Notes: a model not told the origin generated them from the sequence alone. A stretch of DNA of 64,000 nucleotides from Vagococcus salmoninarum (GCF_003987495.1 NZ_NGJU01000010.1:51237-115236), one strand, 5' to 3'. Positions 31,973-41,604 are shown, numbered from the stretch's first letter. A program made the numbers and translations.

Positions 31973-33856
31973 ATGAAAGAATTACGTGTCGATCACATAA
32001 AGAAAACTTATGGTGACAAAACACTGTTTGATGACATCTCTTTTTTAATTCATACAAAAGACAAGGTCGGTTTAATCGGTGTCAATGGAACTGGTAAAAC
32101 AAGCCTCCTAAATATACTAGCCGGGAAAGACAACGGCGATAGCGGAGAAATGAAAACACCGCAAGACTATCACATTAGCTATTTATCCCAAGATAGCACG
32201 TTACCGGAAGAACTCACTGTGGCAGAAGCGGTTTTCCAAGGGGACTCACCAATTTTACAAGCTGTTCGTGAGTACGAAGAAGCCTTAGTTAATTTAGCCA
32301 GTGATGGTAGCAATCAGCAGTATCAACATGCTTATACTAAAGCAGAAGAGAAGATGAATAAAGAAGACGCTTGGTTAGCAGATACGAATGCTAAAACAGT
32401 CTTACATCAACTAGGAATCAGTGATATTAGTCGTCAGATTAAAGAATTATCTGGTGGGCAAAAGAAACGGGTTGGCTTAGCCCAAGTCTTAATTCAAGAA
32501 CCGGATTTACTATTGCTAGACGAGCCAACTAACCACCTTGATTATCAAGCCATCGAGTGGCTTGAATCATATTTATCACAATACACTGGGGCTTTAGTAA
32601 TGGTCACCCATGACCGTTACTTCTTAGACAAAGTCACCAATCGTATTTTTGAATTAGCTTTTGGCAAGCTCCACGAGTATAAAGGCAATTATCAAACATA
32701 TTTATTAGCCAAAGCCGAACGGGAAGAGACTGAGAAAGCCCAAGAACATAAGCGTAAGCAATTATACAAACAAGAACTAGCTTGGATGCGAGCGGGGGTT
32801 AAAGCCCGGGGCACGAAGCAACAAGCCCGTATCAATCGCTTTAATGACTTACAAGGGGATTTAAACCAAATTGGTGAAAACGACGACATCGATATTACGA
32901 TTGGCAGTCAACGTCTAGGGAAAAAAGTCATGACTGTTGAACATGGCAACTTTGAAATTGAAAGTAAGACAATTTTAAAAGATTTTAATTTATTAGTCCA
33001 AGGTCGGGATCGGATTGGCATTACTGGTGAAAATGGTGCTGGTAAATCAACCTTATTAAACATCTTAGCAGGTCGCTTACAATTAGCCTCAGGTCTTTAT
33101 GAGATTGGCGAAACAGTCAAATTAGCTTATTATACGCAAGAAAACGAAGACATGGACCCAAACATGCGGATGATTCAATACTTACAAGAAGCGGCAGAGT
33201 TAGTCAAGCAAGCCGACGGTTCGACAATCAGCATTGCTGAGATGTTAGAACGCTTCTTATTTCCACGATCCAGCCACGGAACGATCATCGGTAAGTTATC
33301 TGGTGGCGAGAAACGCCGATTGTTCTTATTGAAATTATTAATTGCTCAACCTAATGTCTTATTACTAGATGAACCAACGAATGATTTAGACATCGACACA
33401 TTAACTGTCCTTGAAGATTACTTAGAACATTTTAACGGTGCCGTTATTTCTGTCAGTCATGACCGTTATTTCTTAGATAAAACAGTTGAAAAGTTGTTTG
33501 TTTTCCAAGGGAATGGTAAAATCATTGAGTATTTTGGAACGATGTCAGACTATTTAGCTGACAGTAAAGCAGAAGAGAAAAAGCAAATCACGGCGACTAA
33601 AAGTGCCGTTAAAAAGTCAGAACCTAAAATTGAAAAAGCTAAGCAAAAATTGACCTATGCGGAAAAGCAAGAATGGGATAAAATTGAAAGCGAGATTGAA
33701 GGGTTAGAAACTAAAATAACAACCTTGACAGAAGAAATGAATCATCAAGGAAGTGATTTCACAAAGTTGCAAGATTTACAAAAAGCCATTAGTGAAAGTG
33801 AAGCCCAGTTAGAATATAAGATGGAACGTTGGGAGTATTTAAGCGAATTTATCTAA
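31973..33856 (+). CDS. ABC-F family ATPase (Uup/YfmR-like)
   Basis: A 627-residue cytoplasmic translation-associated ATPase with two ABC domains and no membrane domain. First Walker A is GVNGTGKTS (about 36), with signature LSGGQKKR and Walker B LLLLDEPTNHLD. Second Walker A is GENGAGKST (about 351), with LSGGEKRR and LLLLDEPTNDLD. The P-site tRNA-interaction motif linker (about 235-300, LLAKAEREETEKAQEHKRKQ onward) lies between. A C-terminal coiled coil (about 555-625) is typical of Uup/YfmR. Such proteins resolve stalled or stressed ribosomes. Resistance-type ABC-F proteins usually lack this C-terminal coil. thyA follows 36 bp later. Confidence 0.88.
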   Translation: MKELRVDHIKKTYGDKTLFDDISFLIHTKDKVGLIGVNGTGKTSLLNILAGKDNGDSGEMKTPQDYHISYLSQDSTLPEELTVAEAVFQGDSPILQAVREYEEALVNLASDGSNQQYQHAYTKAEEKMNKEDAWLADTNAKTVLHQLGISDISRQIKELSGGQKKRVGLAQVLIQEPDLLLLDEPTNHLDYQAIEWLESYLSQYTGALVMVTHDRYFLDKVTNRIFELAFGKLHEYKGNYQTYLLAKAEREETEKAQEHKRKQLYKQELAWMRAGVKARGTKQQARINRFNDLQGDLNQIGENDDIDITIGSQRLGKKVMTVEHGNFEIESKTILKDFNLLVQGRDRIGITGENGAGKSTLLNILAGRLQLASGLYEIGETVKLAYYTQENEDMDPNMRMIQYLQEAAELVKQADGSTISIAEMLERFLFPRSSHGTIIGKLSGGEKRRLFLLKLLIAQPNVLLLDEPTNDLDIDTLTVLEDYLEHFNGAVISVSHDRYFLDKTVEKLFVFQGNGKIIEYFGTMSDYLADSKAEEKKQITATKSAVKKSEPKIEKAKQKLTYAEKQEWDKIESEIEGLETKITTLTEEMNHQGSDFTKLQDLQKAISESEAQLEYKMERWEYLSEFI

Positions 33857-33892
33857 TCAGAATAGAATGAAAGTATTTGGAGGGAGATTACG

Positions 33893-34840
33893 ATGGAGCA
33901 AGCGTATTTAGATCTTGGTCAAAAGATTCTCAATGAGGGAAATGAAAAATCAGATCGGACAGGCACAGGCACTAAAAGTCTTTTTGGTCACCAAATGCGT
34001 TTTGATTTGAGTCAAGGCTTTCCGTTATTAACTACGAAAAGAGTCCCTTTTGGTTTAATCAAAAGTGAATTGTTGTGGTTTTTAAAAGGAGATACGAATA
34101 TTCGTTACTTATTACAGCACAACAATCATATTTGGGACGAATGGGCCTTTGAGCGTTACATTAAAAGCGCTGATTATCACGGACCTGACATGACCGACTT
34201 TGGTCGCCGTTCAGTAGTAGATGAAGACTTTAATCAGCTCTATCAAGTGGAATTAACGACGTTTTGTCAACGGATTTTAGAAGATGAAGAGTTTGCTGCT
34301 ACATATGGCGAGTTAGGCAATATTTATGGGTCTCAGTGGCGTCATTGGCAAACGAAATCAGGAGAAACGATTGACCAAATGAAAGATGTCATCGAAATGA
34401 TCAAAACCACTCCTGATTCCAGACGCTTAATTGTTTCAGCTTGGAATCCAGAAGACGTGCCAGGGATGGCTTTGCCCCCTTGTCACACGATGTTCCAGTT
34501 TTACGTGTCAGATGGTAAGTTAAGTTGTCAATTGTACCAACGAAGCGCAGATGTCTTTTTAGGAGTACCCTTTAATATTGCTAGTTATGCGTTATTGACT
34601 CACTTAATCGCCCATGAAACTGGGCTAAAAGTCGGGGAGTTTGTCCATACATTAGGGGATGCCCACTTGTATAGTAACCATTATGAGCAAATGAAAACAC
34701 AACTTAGTCGGGAAATTGGGGAATTTCCGACCTTAGTTCTAAATCAAGAAATTAAGTCAGTTTTTGAATTTGAAGTCGACGATATTAAGGTGGAAGGTTA
34801 CCAACCTCAGCCATCAATAAAAGCACCAATTGCCGTATAG
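33893..34840 (+). CDS. thyA: Thymidylate synthase
   Basis: A 315-residue enzyme that converts dUMP to dTMP using methylene-tetrahydrofolate. The nucleophile Cys lies in [13 protein letters not shown] (about 199). [14 protein letters not shown] near the N-terminus and [25 protein letters not shown] are conserved. The length is that of the longer lactobacillal/enterococcal form, with an insertion around residues 90-140. Shine-Dalgarno GGAGGGAG. dfrA follows 27 bp later, so the two coupled folate reactions are co-expressed. Confidence 0.95.
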   Translation: MEQAYLDLGQKILNEGNEKSDRTGTGTKSLFGHQMRFDLSQGFPLLTTKRVPFGLIKSELLWFLKGDTNIRYLLQHNNHIWDEWAFERYIKSADYHGPDMTDFGRRSVVDEDFNQLYQVELTTFCQRILEDEEFAATYGELGNIYGSQWRHWQTKSGETIDQMKDVIEMIKTTPDSRRLIVSAWNPEDVPGMALPPCHTMFQFYVSDGKLSCQLYQRSADVFLGVPFNIASYALLTHLIAHETGLKVGEFVHTLGDAHLYSNHYEQMKTQLSREIGEFPTLVLNQEIKSVFEFEVDDIKVEGYQPQPSIKAPIAV

Positions 34841-34867
34841 TTGGGGATACTTTAGGAGGATTTAATT

Positions 34868-35362
34868 ATGTTAGCTGCAATATGGGCGCAAGATGAAAAT
34901 GGGTTAATTGGAAAAGAGAGTAAATTGCCTTGGCATTTACCAAACGATTTAGCCTTTTTCAAAAGCACAACAGAAAATAATACGATTGTTATGGGGCGGA
35001 CGACGTTTGAAGGGATGAATAAACGGCCGTTGCCAAATCGTCACACGATTGTCTTAACTTCTGATAAAAACTATCAAGCTGAAGGCGTGACGGTGTTACA
35101 TTCAATTGCTGAAGTACGAGCTTATGATGAAGATTTTGAAGGGATTACTTTCGTAACAGGTGGAGCGAAAGTCTATGAACAGTTTTTACCTTATTGTTCT
35201 GTTTTATACCGGACAGTCATTCATGAAAGTTTTACTGGCGATACTTGGTTTCCAGAAGTTGATTGGGAAGAATGGACGATGATTAATATTAGTGAAGGCT
35301 TAGTTGATGAGGCTAACCCTCATAAACATTCGTTTGAAACATACCAAAGAAAAGCCAACTAG
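34868..35362 (+). CDS. dfrA: Dihydrofolate reductase
   Basis: 164 residues. It regenerates tetrahydrofolate from the dihydrofolate produced by ThyA. Signatures are AIWAQDENGLIGKESKLPWHLPNDLAFF (residues 4-31), NTIVMGRTTFEGM (about 39-51) and GITFVTGGAKVYEQFLPY (about 96-113). ATG follows TAGGAGGA. It is the second gene of the thyA-dfrA operon. Confidence 0.95.
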   Translation: MLAAIWAQDENGLIGKESKLPWHLPNDLAFFKSTTENNTIVMGRTTFEGMNKRPLPNRHTIVLTSDKNYQAEGVTVLHSIAEVRAYDEDFEGITFVTGGAKVYEQFLPYCSVLYRTVIHESFTGDTWFPEVDWEEWTMINISEGLVDEANPHKHSFETYQRKAN

Positions 35363-35406
35363 CAAAAGTAACTCAACTAGAAGCTGTTTTAATACAAGGA
35401 TTTAGG

Positions 35407-35448
35407 AATAAACCCGAACAATCGCTTCGTTGATTGGACGGGTTTATT
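35407..35448. other. Palindromic hairpin without T tract in the dfrA-murE intergenic region
   Basis: AATAAACCCG (35407-35416) pairs perfectly with CGGGTTTATT (35439-35448), with an inner CAATC/GATTG stem and a GCTTCGTT loop. It probably ends the thyA-dfrA transcript, but no T run follows on either strand. Confidence 0.55.
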
Positions 35449-35487
35449 AAAATTACTAATCGTTAACATGAAGTGAGTAATGATAGT

Positions 35488-35516
35488 TTCAATACTTAAA
35501 AAGACTATGCTATAAT
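35488..35516 (+). promoter_or_regulatory. Promoter for murE-racemase
   Basis: TTCAAT (35488-35493), 17-bp spacer, extended TGCTATAAT (35508-35516). Confidence 0.65.
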
Positions 35517-35548
35517 CAATAATAACGAGAAAGGGTAGTGATTATCTA

Positions 35549-37066
35549 ATGATTTCTTTAACTAAATTAACAGAACTTTTAATAGAGCATCATTTATTGA
35601 AAGAAGTTATTGTTGATAATGTTTGGCACTATCAATTGCCAGAACAATTAGCAAATCGCACAATTAACCATATTACTTATGATTCTCGCCAAATTAAGGC
35701 AGATTCATTATTTTTTTGTAAAGGTTTAGCATTTAAACAAAGTTACTTAGAACAAGGGATTCAAGCTGGGGCAGCTTATTACGTTTCAGAAGTTAATTAT
35801 GAACTAGCTGAGACGGTAGCTCTAGGTATTATTGTGACAGATGTCAAAAAAGCCATGGCCTTAATTAGTATGGCCTTTTATGATTACCCTCAAAATGACC
35901 TTAAATTAATTGCTTATACCGGTACTAAGGGCAAAACAACAGCAGCTTATTTTTGTAAGTATATTTTAGATGAAGCTACTAATTACAAAACGGCTTTACT
36001 TTCAACGATGGAGACGGTTCTTGATGGGGTGACACCTGTGAAGTCTTTATTAACTACACCAGAATCGGTTGATCTTTATCGGATGATGCGGGAAGCGGTG
36101 ACTAACGGTATGAGCCACTTAGTCATGGAAGTCTCTTCTCAAGCCTATAAAACGGAACGAGTCTATAACTTAACTTTTGATGTGGGGGTCTTTTTAAATA
36201 TATCCCCAGACCATATTGGAGCAATTGAGCACCCTGATTTCGACGATTATTTTTATTGTAAACGACAGTTACTTAAAAGTTCCCGTCAAATGATCATTAA
36301 TCAAAATTCTGATCATGTTGAAATTATTCAAGAAGTGGCTGCTAGTCATGCTGACAAAGTCATTACTTATGGCGATGAGACTGTCCAAGCAGACTACCGC
36401 TTTATTTCAAAAGCCAATAATCAGTTTGACGTTCTCAGCACAGAAGATCCCTTAGGGGTGGCTGGTTCTTACCAAATTAATTTACCTGGTGATTTTAACC
36501 AAGGAAATGCGTTAAGTAGTGTGATTGCAACAGCTTTAGTTGGAGCGAAACAAGAGGATATTCGGGAAGGTTTAGCTAAAGCTAAAGTCGCTGGTCGGAT
36601 GGAAAAACTAACCTCTGCTAAAGGGGTTCATGTCTATATCGACTATGCGCATAATTTTTTAAGCTTACAAACCTTATTAAGCTTTGTCAAAAATCATCAT
36701 GCTGAAAGTAAAATGATCGTTGTCATTGGGAGTACTGGGGGCAAAGGGGTTTCCCGTCGAAAAGATTTCGGGAAAGTCTTGTCTGAATTAGCTGATGTGG
36801 CGATTTTAACAACAGACGATCCGGGAAATGAAGATCCGGAAAAAATCATTTCTGAAATTAGTCAAAGTATTACTGACAATGTGAGACAAGAAATTATTTT
36901 AGACCGACAACTAGCGATTACTGCCGCTTTGAAAACGGCAAAACCAGGTGACGTGGTTGTCTTAGCTGGTAAAGGGCCAGATTTGTATCAATTGATTGAA
37001 GATGTTCGCCAGCCTTATCTTGGTGATGTGGCAGTGACGGAAGAGCTCATTAAAGCTGGTTTTTAA
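35549..37066 (+). CDS. murE: UDP-N-acetylmuramoyl-tripeptide synthetase MurE, probably L-lysine-adding
   Basis: 505 residues. It adds the third amino acid of the peptidoglycan stem. The N-terminal UDP-binding domain includes HITYDSRQIKADSLFFCKG. The ATP-binding loop is AYTGTKGKTTAAYF (about 129-142). Further Mur ligase motifs are HLVMEVSSQAYKTERV and FLNISPDHIGAIEHPDF. The amino acid-recognition motif reads TTDDPGNEDPEKI rather than the DNPR of meso-diaminopimelate enzymes, favouring L-lysine. It has its own extended -10 promoter. An Asp/Glu racemase gene follows 33 bp later. Confidence 0.92.
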   Translation: MISLTKLTELLIEHHLLKEVIVDNVWHYQLPEQLANRTINHITYDSRQIKADSLFFCKGLAFKQSYLEQGIQAGAAYYVSEVNYELAETVALGIIVTDVKKAMALISMAFYDYPQNDLKLIAYTGTKGKTTAAYFCKYILDEATNYKTALLSTMETVLDGVTPVKSLLTTPESVDLYRMMREAVTNGMSHLVMEVSSQAYKTERVYNLTFDVGVFLNISPDHIGAIEHPDFDDYFYCKRQLLKSSRQMIINQNSDHVEIIQEVAASHADKVITYGDETVQADYRFISKANNQFDVLSTEDPLGVAGSYQINLPGDFNQGNALSSVIATALVGAKQEDIREGLAKAKVAGRMEKLTSAKGVHVYIDYAHNFLSLQTLLSFVKNHHAESKMIVVIGSTGGKGVSRRKDFGKVLSELADVAILTTDDPGNEDPEKIISEISQSITDNVRQEIILDRQLAITAALKTAKPGDVVVLAGKGPDLYQLIEDVRQPYLGDVAVTEELIKAGF

Positions 37067-37099
37067 TTAACAAATAACTTAGAGAATTTAGGGATATGA

Positions 37100-37810
37100 A
37101 TGAAAAACTTTTTTACTATTTTAGGTGGCATGGGAACCCTGGCTACTGAGAGTTTTGTCCGAGTCTTAAATCAGCGGACACCGGCTCAAGTCGATCAAGA
37201 TTATTTAGATTACTTATTAGTTAATCACGCGACAGTCCCAGATCGAACAGCTTATATTTTAGACAAGAGCTTAGCTAGTCCAGTTACCGCGATTTTAGAA
37301 GATATTCAACAGCAGGAACTATTGCAGCCGAACTTTTTAGTCTTAACTTGTAATACTGCCCACACTTTTTTTGAAGAGTTACAAGCAGCTACGACGATTA
37401 AGATCTTACATATGCCTCGCTTAGCTGCTAAAAAAGCATTGACAACTAAGCCCCGTGGGGAACAGTTGAAAGTGGCCATATTAGCGACTTCAGGCACTGT
37501 TAACTCAGGAGTTTATGGCCAAGAGTTTAATGATAGTGACTGCCAAGTCGTTTATCCTGAAGCAACTGTCCAAGAAAAAGTCATGAATTTAATTTACCGG
37601 GACGTCAAAGAAAGTCAGTATTTAAATCAGGAGCTTTTTCAAGAAATCTTAACTGATATGTTAGTGACAGCTAATTGTGATGTGGCGGTTTTAGGTTGTA
37701 CGGAACTTTCTTTAATGAATGAAGTCACGGATCATAACTTTACAGTCGTAGACGCTCAATCAGAATTAGTTGACGAAACGATTCGTTTAGCTTTAGCCGC
37801 TAGAAAATAA
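37100..37810 (+). CDS. Aspartate/glutamate racemase family protein
   Basis: A 236-residue cofactor-independent amino acid racemase. The two catalytic cysteines are in LTCNTAHTFFEEL (about 84) and AVLGCTELSLM (about 197). GGMGTLATESFV at the N-terminus matches aspartate racemases. It is co-transcribed with murE. In several Lactobacillales D-Asp forms the peptidoglycan cross-bridge, so an aspartate racemase for wall synthesis is a reasonable inference; glutamate racemase (MurI) is usually longer and has different motifs. Shine-Dalgarno is weak (TTTAGGGAT). A strong terminator follows. Confidence 0.83.
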   Translation: MKNFFTILGGMGTLATESFVRVLNQRTPAQVDQDYLDYLLVNHATVPDRTAYILDKSLASPVTAILEDIQQQELLQPNFLVLTCNTAHTFFEELQAATTIKILHMPRLAAKKALTTKPRGEQLKVAILATSGTVNSGVYGQEFNDSDCQVVYPEATVQEKVMNLIYRDVKESQYLNQELFQEILTDMLVTANCDVAVLGCTELSLMNEVTDHNFTVVDAQSELVDETIRLALAARK

Positions 37811-37817
37811 GGATGCT

Positions 37818-37866
37818 AAAAACAGCTTAGGCAGATTCATAAGGAATCTGCCTAAGCTGTTTTTTT
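37818..37866. terminator. Bidirectional terminator between the racemase and hemolysin III genes
   Basis: A perfect stem of about 20 bp (37818-37837 with about 37844-37863) with a short loop; T run in both directions. Confidence 0.9.
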
Positions 37867-38509
37867 ATGTATAAAGTAAGATTGAGAAAAACATGAAACC
37901 AGCACCTAACATAACGAATAAGTGCCAAACAACATGCATGTATTTAATGTGTTTCATTGAGTAGAAAATCGCTCCAATAGTGTAAGATAGACCACCTAAG
38001 ACTAATAAAGTAATGCCAGTTGTTCCTAAACCAAGATAAAGTGGTTTGACTGCTAATAAACACAACCAGCCCATGATGATGTAGATGATCACGGCGGAAT
38101 TGCCTTTTTTAGCTAACCAGATTGATTTATAGATAACTCCTAATAAAGCCATTAACCAAATGACTACGAAAAGGGTCCAGCCTAACCAGCCTTTAATTGT
38201 TAACAAACATAAGGGTGTGTAGCTCCCAGCAATCAACAAGTAAATGGAACTATGATCAAAGACTTGGAAGACTTTTTTAGCTTTAGTGAAAATTAAGCTG
38301 TGGAAGAGGGTTGAGGCTAGAAACAGTAAAATTAAAGTTGCCCCATAGATCGCGTATGAAACGATATGGGTCGGCGAATGAAGACGAGCCCCTTTGACTA
38401 ATAAGATTACTAGGCCGGCAATGCTTAAACCGGCACCAATGCCATGAGTAATTGCATTGAGAACTTCGTTAACGATTAAATATTTTCGCGAAAAAACCAT
38501 ATTCTCCAT
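37865..38509 (-). CDS. Hemolysin III (PAQR/YqfA) family membrane protein
   Basis: 214 residues with seven hydrophobic helices. The family motifs are NEVLNAITHGIGAGLSIAGL (about 14), the S..FHS of FLASTLFHSLIF (about 60), the D of QVFDHSSIYLLIAGSYTP (about 84), and a C-terminal H...HLFVM (about 193). These conserved His, Asp and Ser residues are the putative zinc site of PAQR-like hydrolases. The name hemolysin III is historical; a hemolytic role is not implied. ATG follows AAAGGTGGGA. Monocistronic. Confidence 0.88.
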   Translation of the reverse strand: MENMVFSRKYLIVNEVLNAITHGIGAGLSIAGLVILLVKGARLHSPTHIVSYAIYGATLILLFLASTLFHSLIFTKAKKVFQVFDHSSIYLLIAGSYTPLCLLTIKGWLGWTLFVVIWLMALLGVIYKSIWLAKKGNSAVIIYIIMGWLCLLAVKPLYLGLGTTGITLLVLGGLSYTIGAIFYSMKHIKYMHVVWHLFVMLGAGFMFFSILLYT

Positions 38510-38559
38510 ATATTCCCACCTTTTTTATGAACGTTTTGAGTGAAAAACCTTAATGTATC

Positions 38560-38596
38560 TGTTATACTTAACGAATAAGGTATCTCACTGATACCT
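38560..38596 (+). promoter_or_regulatory. degV promoter with leader hairpin
   Basis: An extended -10 TGTTATACT (38560-38568) is followed at about +10 by the hairpin AGGTATC-TCACT-GATACCT (38578-38596) and ATTTT. The hairpin could stabilise the mRNA 5' end or act as a weak attenuator. Confidence 0.5.
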
Positions 38597-38640
38597 ATTT
38601 TACACGAATAATTTCTTTTTTCAAAGGATGGAGTTTAATT

Positions 38641-39480
38641 ATGTCAAAAGTAAAAATTGTAACGGATTCATCTTGTAATTTAGAACCAGGTTTAGCTGAA
38701 AAACTAAACATTGAATTAGTGTCTTTGGCAGTAATGATAGATGGGGTAATTTATAAAGACTCTGAACTTTCTGGCAGTCAATTTATGACGATGATGTATG
38801 ATGCCGCAGCCCTACCTAAAACAAGTCAACCGCCAATTGGTGAATTTGTTGAGCTGTATGATCAGTTAGGAGCAGATGGTAGTCAAATTATCTCTATTCA
38901 CATGAATGAAATTTTAAGTGGGACAGTCCACGCCGCCCATCAAGCAGCCCAAATTAGTAAAAGTGATGTCACAGTAATTGACAGTAAATTTACTGACCAA
39001 GGCTTAGGTTTTCAAGTTCTAGCCGCAGCGGAACTAGCCCAAGCAGGGGGCACAAAAGAAGAAGTCATCGCTAAAGTAAATCAAGTTAAAGACAATAGTT
39101 TATTGTACATCGGTGTGGCTTCCTTAGACAACTTAGTTAAAGGTGGTCGTATCAGTCGGGCCACAGGGGTTTTATCAAACATTTTTAACATTCGTGTTGT
39201 GATGCAACTGTTAGATGGTGAGTTAGTGACTTTGACTAAAGGTCGGGGCATGAAAGCTTTTACTAAATGGTTTGAAGAAACTAAAAATGAAATTGCTAAA
39301 ATGGGTAATGTCAAAAAAATCGCAATAACCCATGCAGATGGGATTGAAACGGCAATAAAATTCAAAGAAGGCTTACAAGAATTATTTCCAACGATGCACA
39401 TTCCAATTTTAGATGCATCGTCAACCATAGCAACACATACCGGCAAAGGGGCCTTTGCAGTCATGTTGTATACAGAGTAA
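38641..39480 (+). CDS. DegV family fatty acid-binding protein (FakB-like)
   Basis: 279 residues with a two-domain DegV fold. The N-terminal KIVTDSSCNLEPGLAEKLNIELV (4-26) and PKTSQPPIGEFVELYDQL (about 60-77) carry the conserved Thr/Ser that contact the lipid carboxylate. SIHMNEILSGTVHAAHQAA and VIDSKFTDQGLGFQV are also typical. FakB proteins present fatty acids to the kinase FakA for phosphorylation and membrane lipid synthesis. Which fatty acid is bound cannot be told. ATG follows AAAGGATGGAG. Monocistronic, with a terminator. Confidence 0.9.
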   Translation: MSKVKIVTDSSCNLEPGLAEKLNIELVSLAVMIDGVIYKDSELSGSQFMTMMYDAAALPKTSQPPIGEFVELYDQLGADGSQIISIHMNEILSGTVHAAHQAAQISKSDVTVIDSKFTDQGLGFQVLAAAELAQAGGTKEEVIAKVNQVKDNSLLYIGVASLDNLVKGGRISRATGVLSNIFNIRVVMQLLDGELVTLTKGRGMKAFTKWFEETKNEIAKMGNVKKIAITHADGIETAIKFKEGLQELFPTMHIPILDASSTIATHTGKGAFAVMLYTE

Positions 39481-39490
39481 GCTAGTTTTT

Positions 39491-39520
39491 GACAGATCAT
39501 TTAAGTGGTCTGTTTTTTTT
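39491..39520 (+). terminator. Rho-independent terminator after degV
   Basis: ACAGATCA (39492-39499) pairs with TGGTCTGT (39506-39513, one G-T pair), followed by T8. Confidence 0.85.
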
Positions 39521-39549
39521 CAACTAGAATAGTATATAAGGAGCACGTT

Positions 39550-40431
39550 ATGAAACAATTACGAAAAATATGGCCAAGTGTCATCATCTGGGTAATACCA
39601 GTTTTGTTAGTTTATGTTGTGTTACAGTTAGCGATTCCGAAAGCGCCACCGATTTTCGGTGAACAAGGTCAGAATCAGACCCATCAAGAAAAAGAGTTAC
39701 TAAATTTTGTCGCTTTAGGTGATTCATTAACTGAAGGTGTTGGGGATACGACAGCTAGCGGTGGGTATGTTCCTTTACTGAAACAAGGTATTAGTGAAGA
39801 CACAAGTGTTGACGTCATTCACAGTGATAATTACGGTAAAGCCGGTGATCGTAGCGATCAAATTTTGAAACGGCTTAAAAAGTCGAAAGAACTTCAGAAA
39901 GCGCTAAAAAAAGCTGACTTTATTACTTTAACAGTTGGTGGAAATGACTTGATGAAAGTCATAAAAAGTGAATTCATGAACGATATCTCTTACGAAACCT
40001 TTGATAAGCCACGGGATAAATTCCAAGCTAATTTAAAAGAGTTGCTTCTGGAGATTCGAAAATACAATAAAACCGCACCGATTTACCAAATGGGGATTTA
40101 CAATCCCTTTTATTTAAACTTTCAAGAAATGACAGAAATGCAAGACATTGTTGATTTTTGGAATCAAGGGGCAAAAGAAATCACTAGTGAAGTTAAAAAA
40201 GTTTACTTTATCCCTATAAATGATTTATTATATAAAGGATTAGATGGTCAAATCGGGATTGGTTCCGATACAAATGAAACAACAGGCTCCTCAAACATGG
40301 CAACTGGTCCAATTAATAACTTAATTTCTGAGGTGGATAATTTTCACCCGAATAATTTAGGCTATCAAATTATGGCTAAGGCTTTTAAAGAGCAAATGTT
40401 GGCGACTAAAGCCGCTTGGCTAGAAAAATAA
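39550..40431 (+). CDS. Membrane-anchored SGNH/GDSL hydrolase (YpmR-like)
   Basis: 293 residues. An N-terminal transmembrane helix (WPSVIIWVIPVLLVYVVLQLAI, about 7-28) anchors an extracellular esterase/lipase domain. Block I is FVALGDSLTEGVGDTTASGG (about 55-74, catalytic Ser). Block III is TVGGNDLMK (about 133). Block V is DNFHPNNLGYQIMAKAF (catalytic Asp and His, near 270). I chose ATG 39550, 7 nt after AAGGAGCAC; the in-frame 39505 start lies inside the upstream terminator. The next gene, ypmS-like, starts 12 bp later, a pairing conserved in Firmicutes. Confidence 0.88.
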   Translation: MKQLRKIWPSVIIWVIPVLLVYVVLQLAIPKAPPIFGEQGQNQTHQEKELLNFVALGDSLTEGVGDTTASGGYVPLLKQGISEDTSVDVIHSDNYGKAGDRSDQILKRLKKSKELQKALKKADFITLTVGGNDLMKVIKSEFMNDISYETFDKPRDKFQANLKELLLEIRKYNKTAPIYQMGIYNPFYLNFQEMTEMQDIVDFWNQGAKEITSEVKKVYFIPINDLLYKGLDGQIGIGSDTNETTGSSNMATGPINNLISEVDNFHPNNLGYQIMAKAFKEQMLATKAAWLEK

Positions 40432-40443
40432 GAGGGGATTGTC

Positions 40444-41061
40444 ATGAAAGATAAATTACAAAAAATCCGTAAAGAAGTACAGAAAAATCCTTGGAAACCA
40501 GCTTTTCTACTCTTAGCAAGTCTCTTGCTTGGTTGTTTCCTCTTCGTTTTTACACGAATGGCAACTAACCGGGAACCTGATTATCAACCGAAAGAGGAAG
40601 TTGTCGCTCAAGAAGAAACACCGACATTACAAGTTCAAATGAAAAAGCAACAAATTAATCATGTTATCAGTTACTACTTAAATGATTATCTAAAAGAGTC
40701 TGGAGTTAAGTATGACTTTTACTTAGAAGACCACGCCTTACTAAATGGGACGTTTAAAGTTCTCGGTTACGATATGCAGTTTTACTTATATTTTGACCCT
40801 TACGTTATGGAAAATGGGAACGTTCAGTTAAAAGCAACGAGTATTTCAATTGGCAGTCTGCCATTACCGATTACAGAAATTATGAAGTATGTGGCGAAAG
40901 ACTATCAACTACCTAAGTGGGTGGAAGTCATTCCGAAAGAACAAACCATCATTCTCCACTTAGATGAATTTGAGTTGCAAAATGGCATGTTTATCCGCGC
41001 GGAGAAAATCAACTTAATCGATGATGATATCCGGATGAATGTTTATTTACCTTTAAAATAA
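40444..41061 (+). CDS. YpmS family (DUF2140) membrane-anchored protein
   Basis: 205 residues. It has a basic N-terminus, one transmembrane helix (PAFLLLASLLLGCFLFVFTRM, about 19-39) and an extracellular beta-rich domain (LQVQMKKQQINHVISYYLNDY onward). The segments YFDPYVMENGNVQLKATSISIGSLPLP and MFIRAEKINLIDDDIRMNVYLPLK match DUF2140. It is almost always found next to the GDSL hydrolase gene, so a joint envelope or lipid role is likely but undefined. Shine-Dalgarno AGAGGGGA. Confidence 0.85.
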   Translation: MKDKLQKIRKEVQKNPWKPAFLLLASLLLGCFLFVFTRMATNREPDYQPKEEVVAQEETPTLQVQMKKQQINHVISYYLNDYLKESGVKYDFYLEDHALLNGTFKVLGYDMQFYLYFDPYVMENGNVQLKATSISIGSLPLPITEIMKYVAKDYQLPKWVEVIPKEQTIILHLDEFELQNGMFIRAEKINLIDDDIRMNVYLPLK

Positions 41062-41082
41062 GGGAAGGAAAGGTGGACAATA

Positions 41083-41604
41083 ATGGCACAAGAAACAAGT
41101 ATATTTGCAGGAGGTTGTTTTTGGTGCATGGTAGCCCCTTTTGACACACAACCAGGAATCATTTCTGTGACTTCAGGCTACACTGGTGGTCAGACTGTTA
41201 ATCCGACTTATGAGGAAGTTTGTAGCAATCAGACTGGCCATACGGAAGCAGTTGAAATTGTTTTCGATCCAGAAATAATTTCATATGAAAAATTATTAGA
41301 TATTTATTGGGTCCAAACTGATCCTACAGATGCTTTTGGCCAATTCCAAGATCGTGGTGACAGTTACCGACCAGTTATTTTTTACACGACAGAAGCCCAA
41401 AAACTAGCGGCTGAATTAAGTCGTGATAATTTAGCGAAAAGTGGTCGCTTTAATGAGCCGATTGTCACTAAAATCCAAGGGGCGACACCTTTTTATCCAG
41501 CGGAAACGTACCATCAAGATTTTTATAAAACTAATCCAAGCCGTTACGGGATGCAACATCGCTCCCGTCAACAGTTTATTGATTCCAATTGGGAGGACAA
41601 GTAA
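41083..41604 (+). CDS. msrA: Peptide methionine sulfoxide reductase A
   Basis: A 173-residue repair enzyme for Met-S-sulfoxide. The catalytic Cys12 is in [38 protein letters not shown] (about 35-62) and [16 protein letters not shown] are MsrA signatures. It is in one operon with the upstream GDSL/YpmS genes and the downstream YozE gene, the latter starting directly after the stop codon. Confidence 0.94.
   Translation: MAQETSIFAGGCFWCMVAPFDTQPGIISVTSGYTGGQTVNPTYEEVCSNQTGHTEAVEIVFDPEIISYEKLLDIYWVQTDPTDAFGQFQDRGDSYRPVIFYTTEAQKLAAELSRDNLAKSGRFNEPIVTKIQGATPFYPAETYHQDFYKTNPSRYGMQHRSRQQFIDSNWEDK

Noticed and set aside
39081-39500. 139-codon minus-strand open frame
   Set aside because: Antisense to degV, whose protein is fully conserved; no expression signals.
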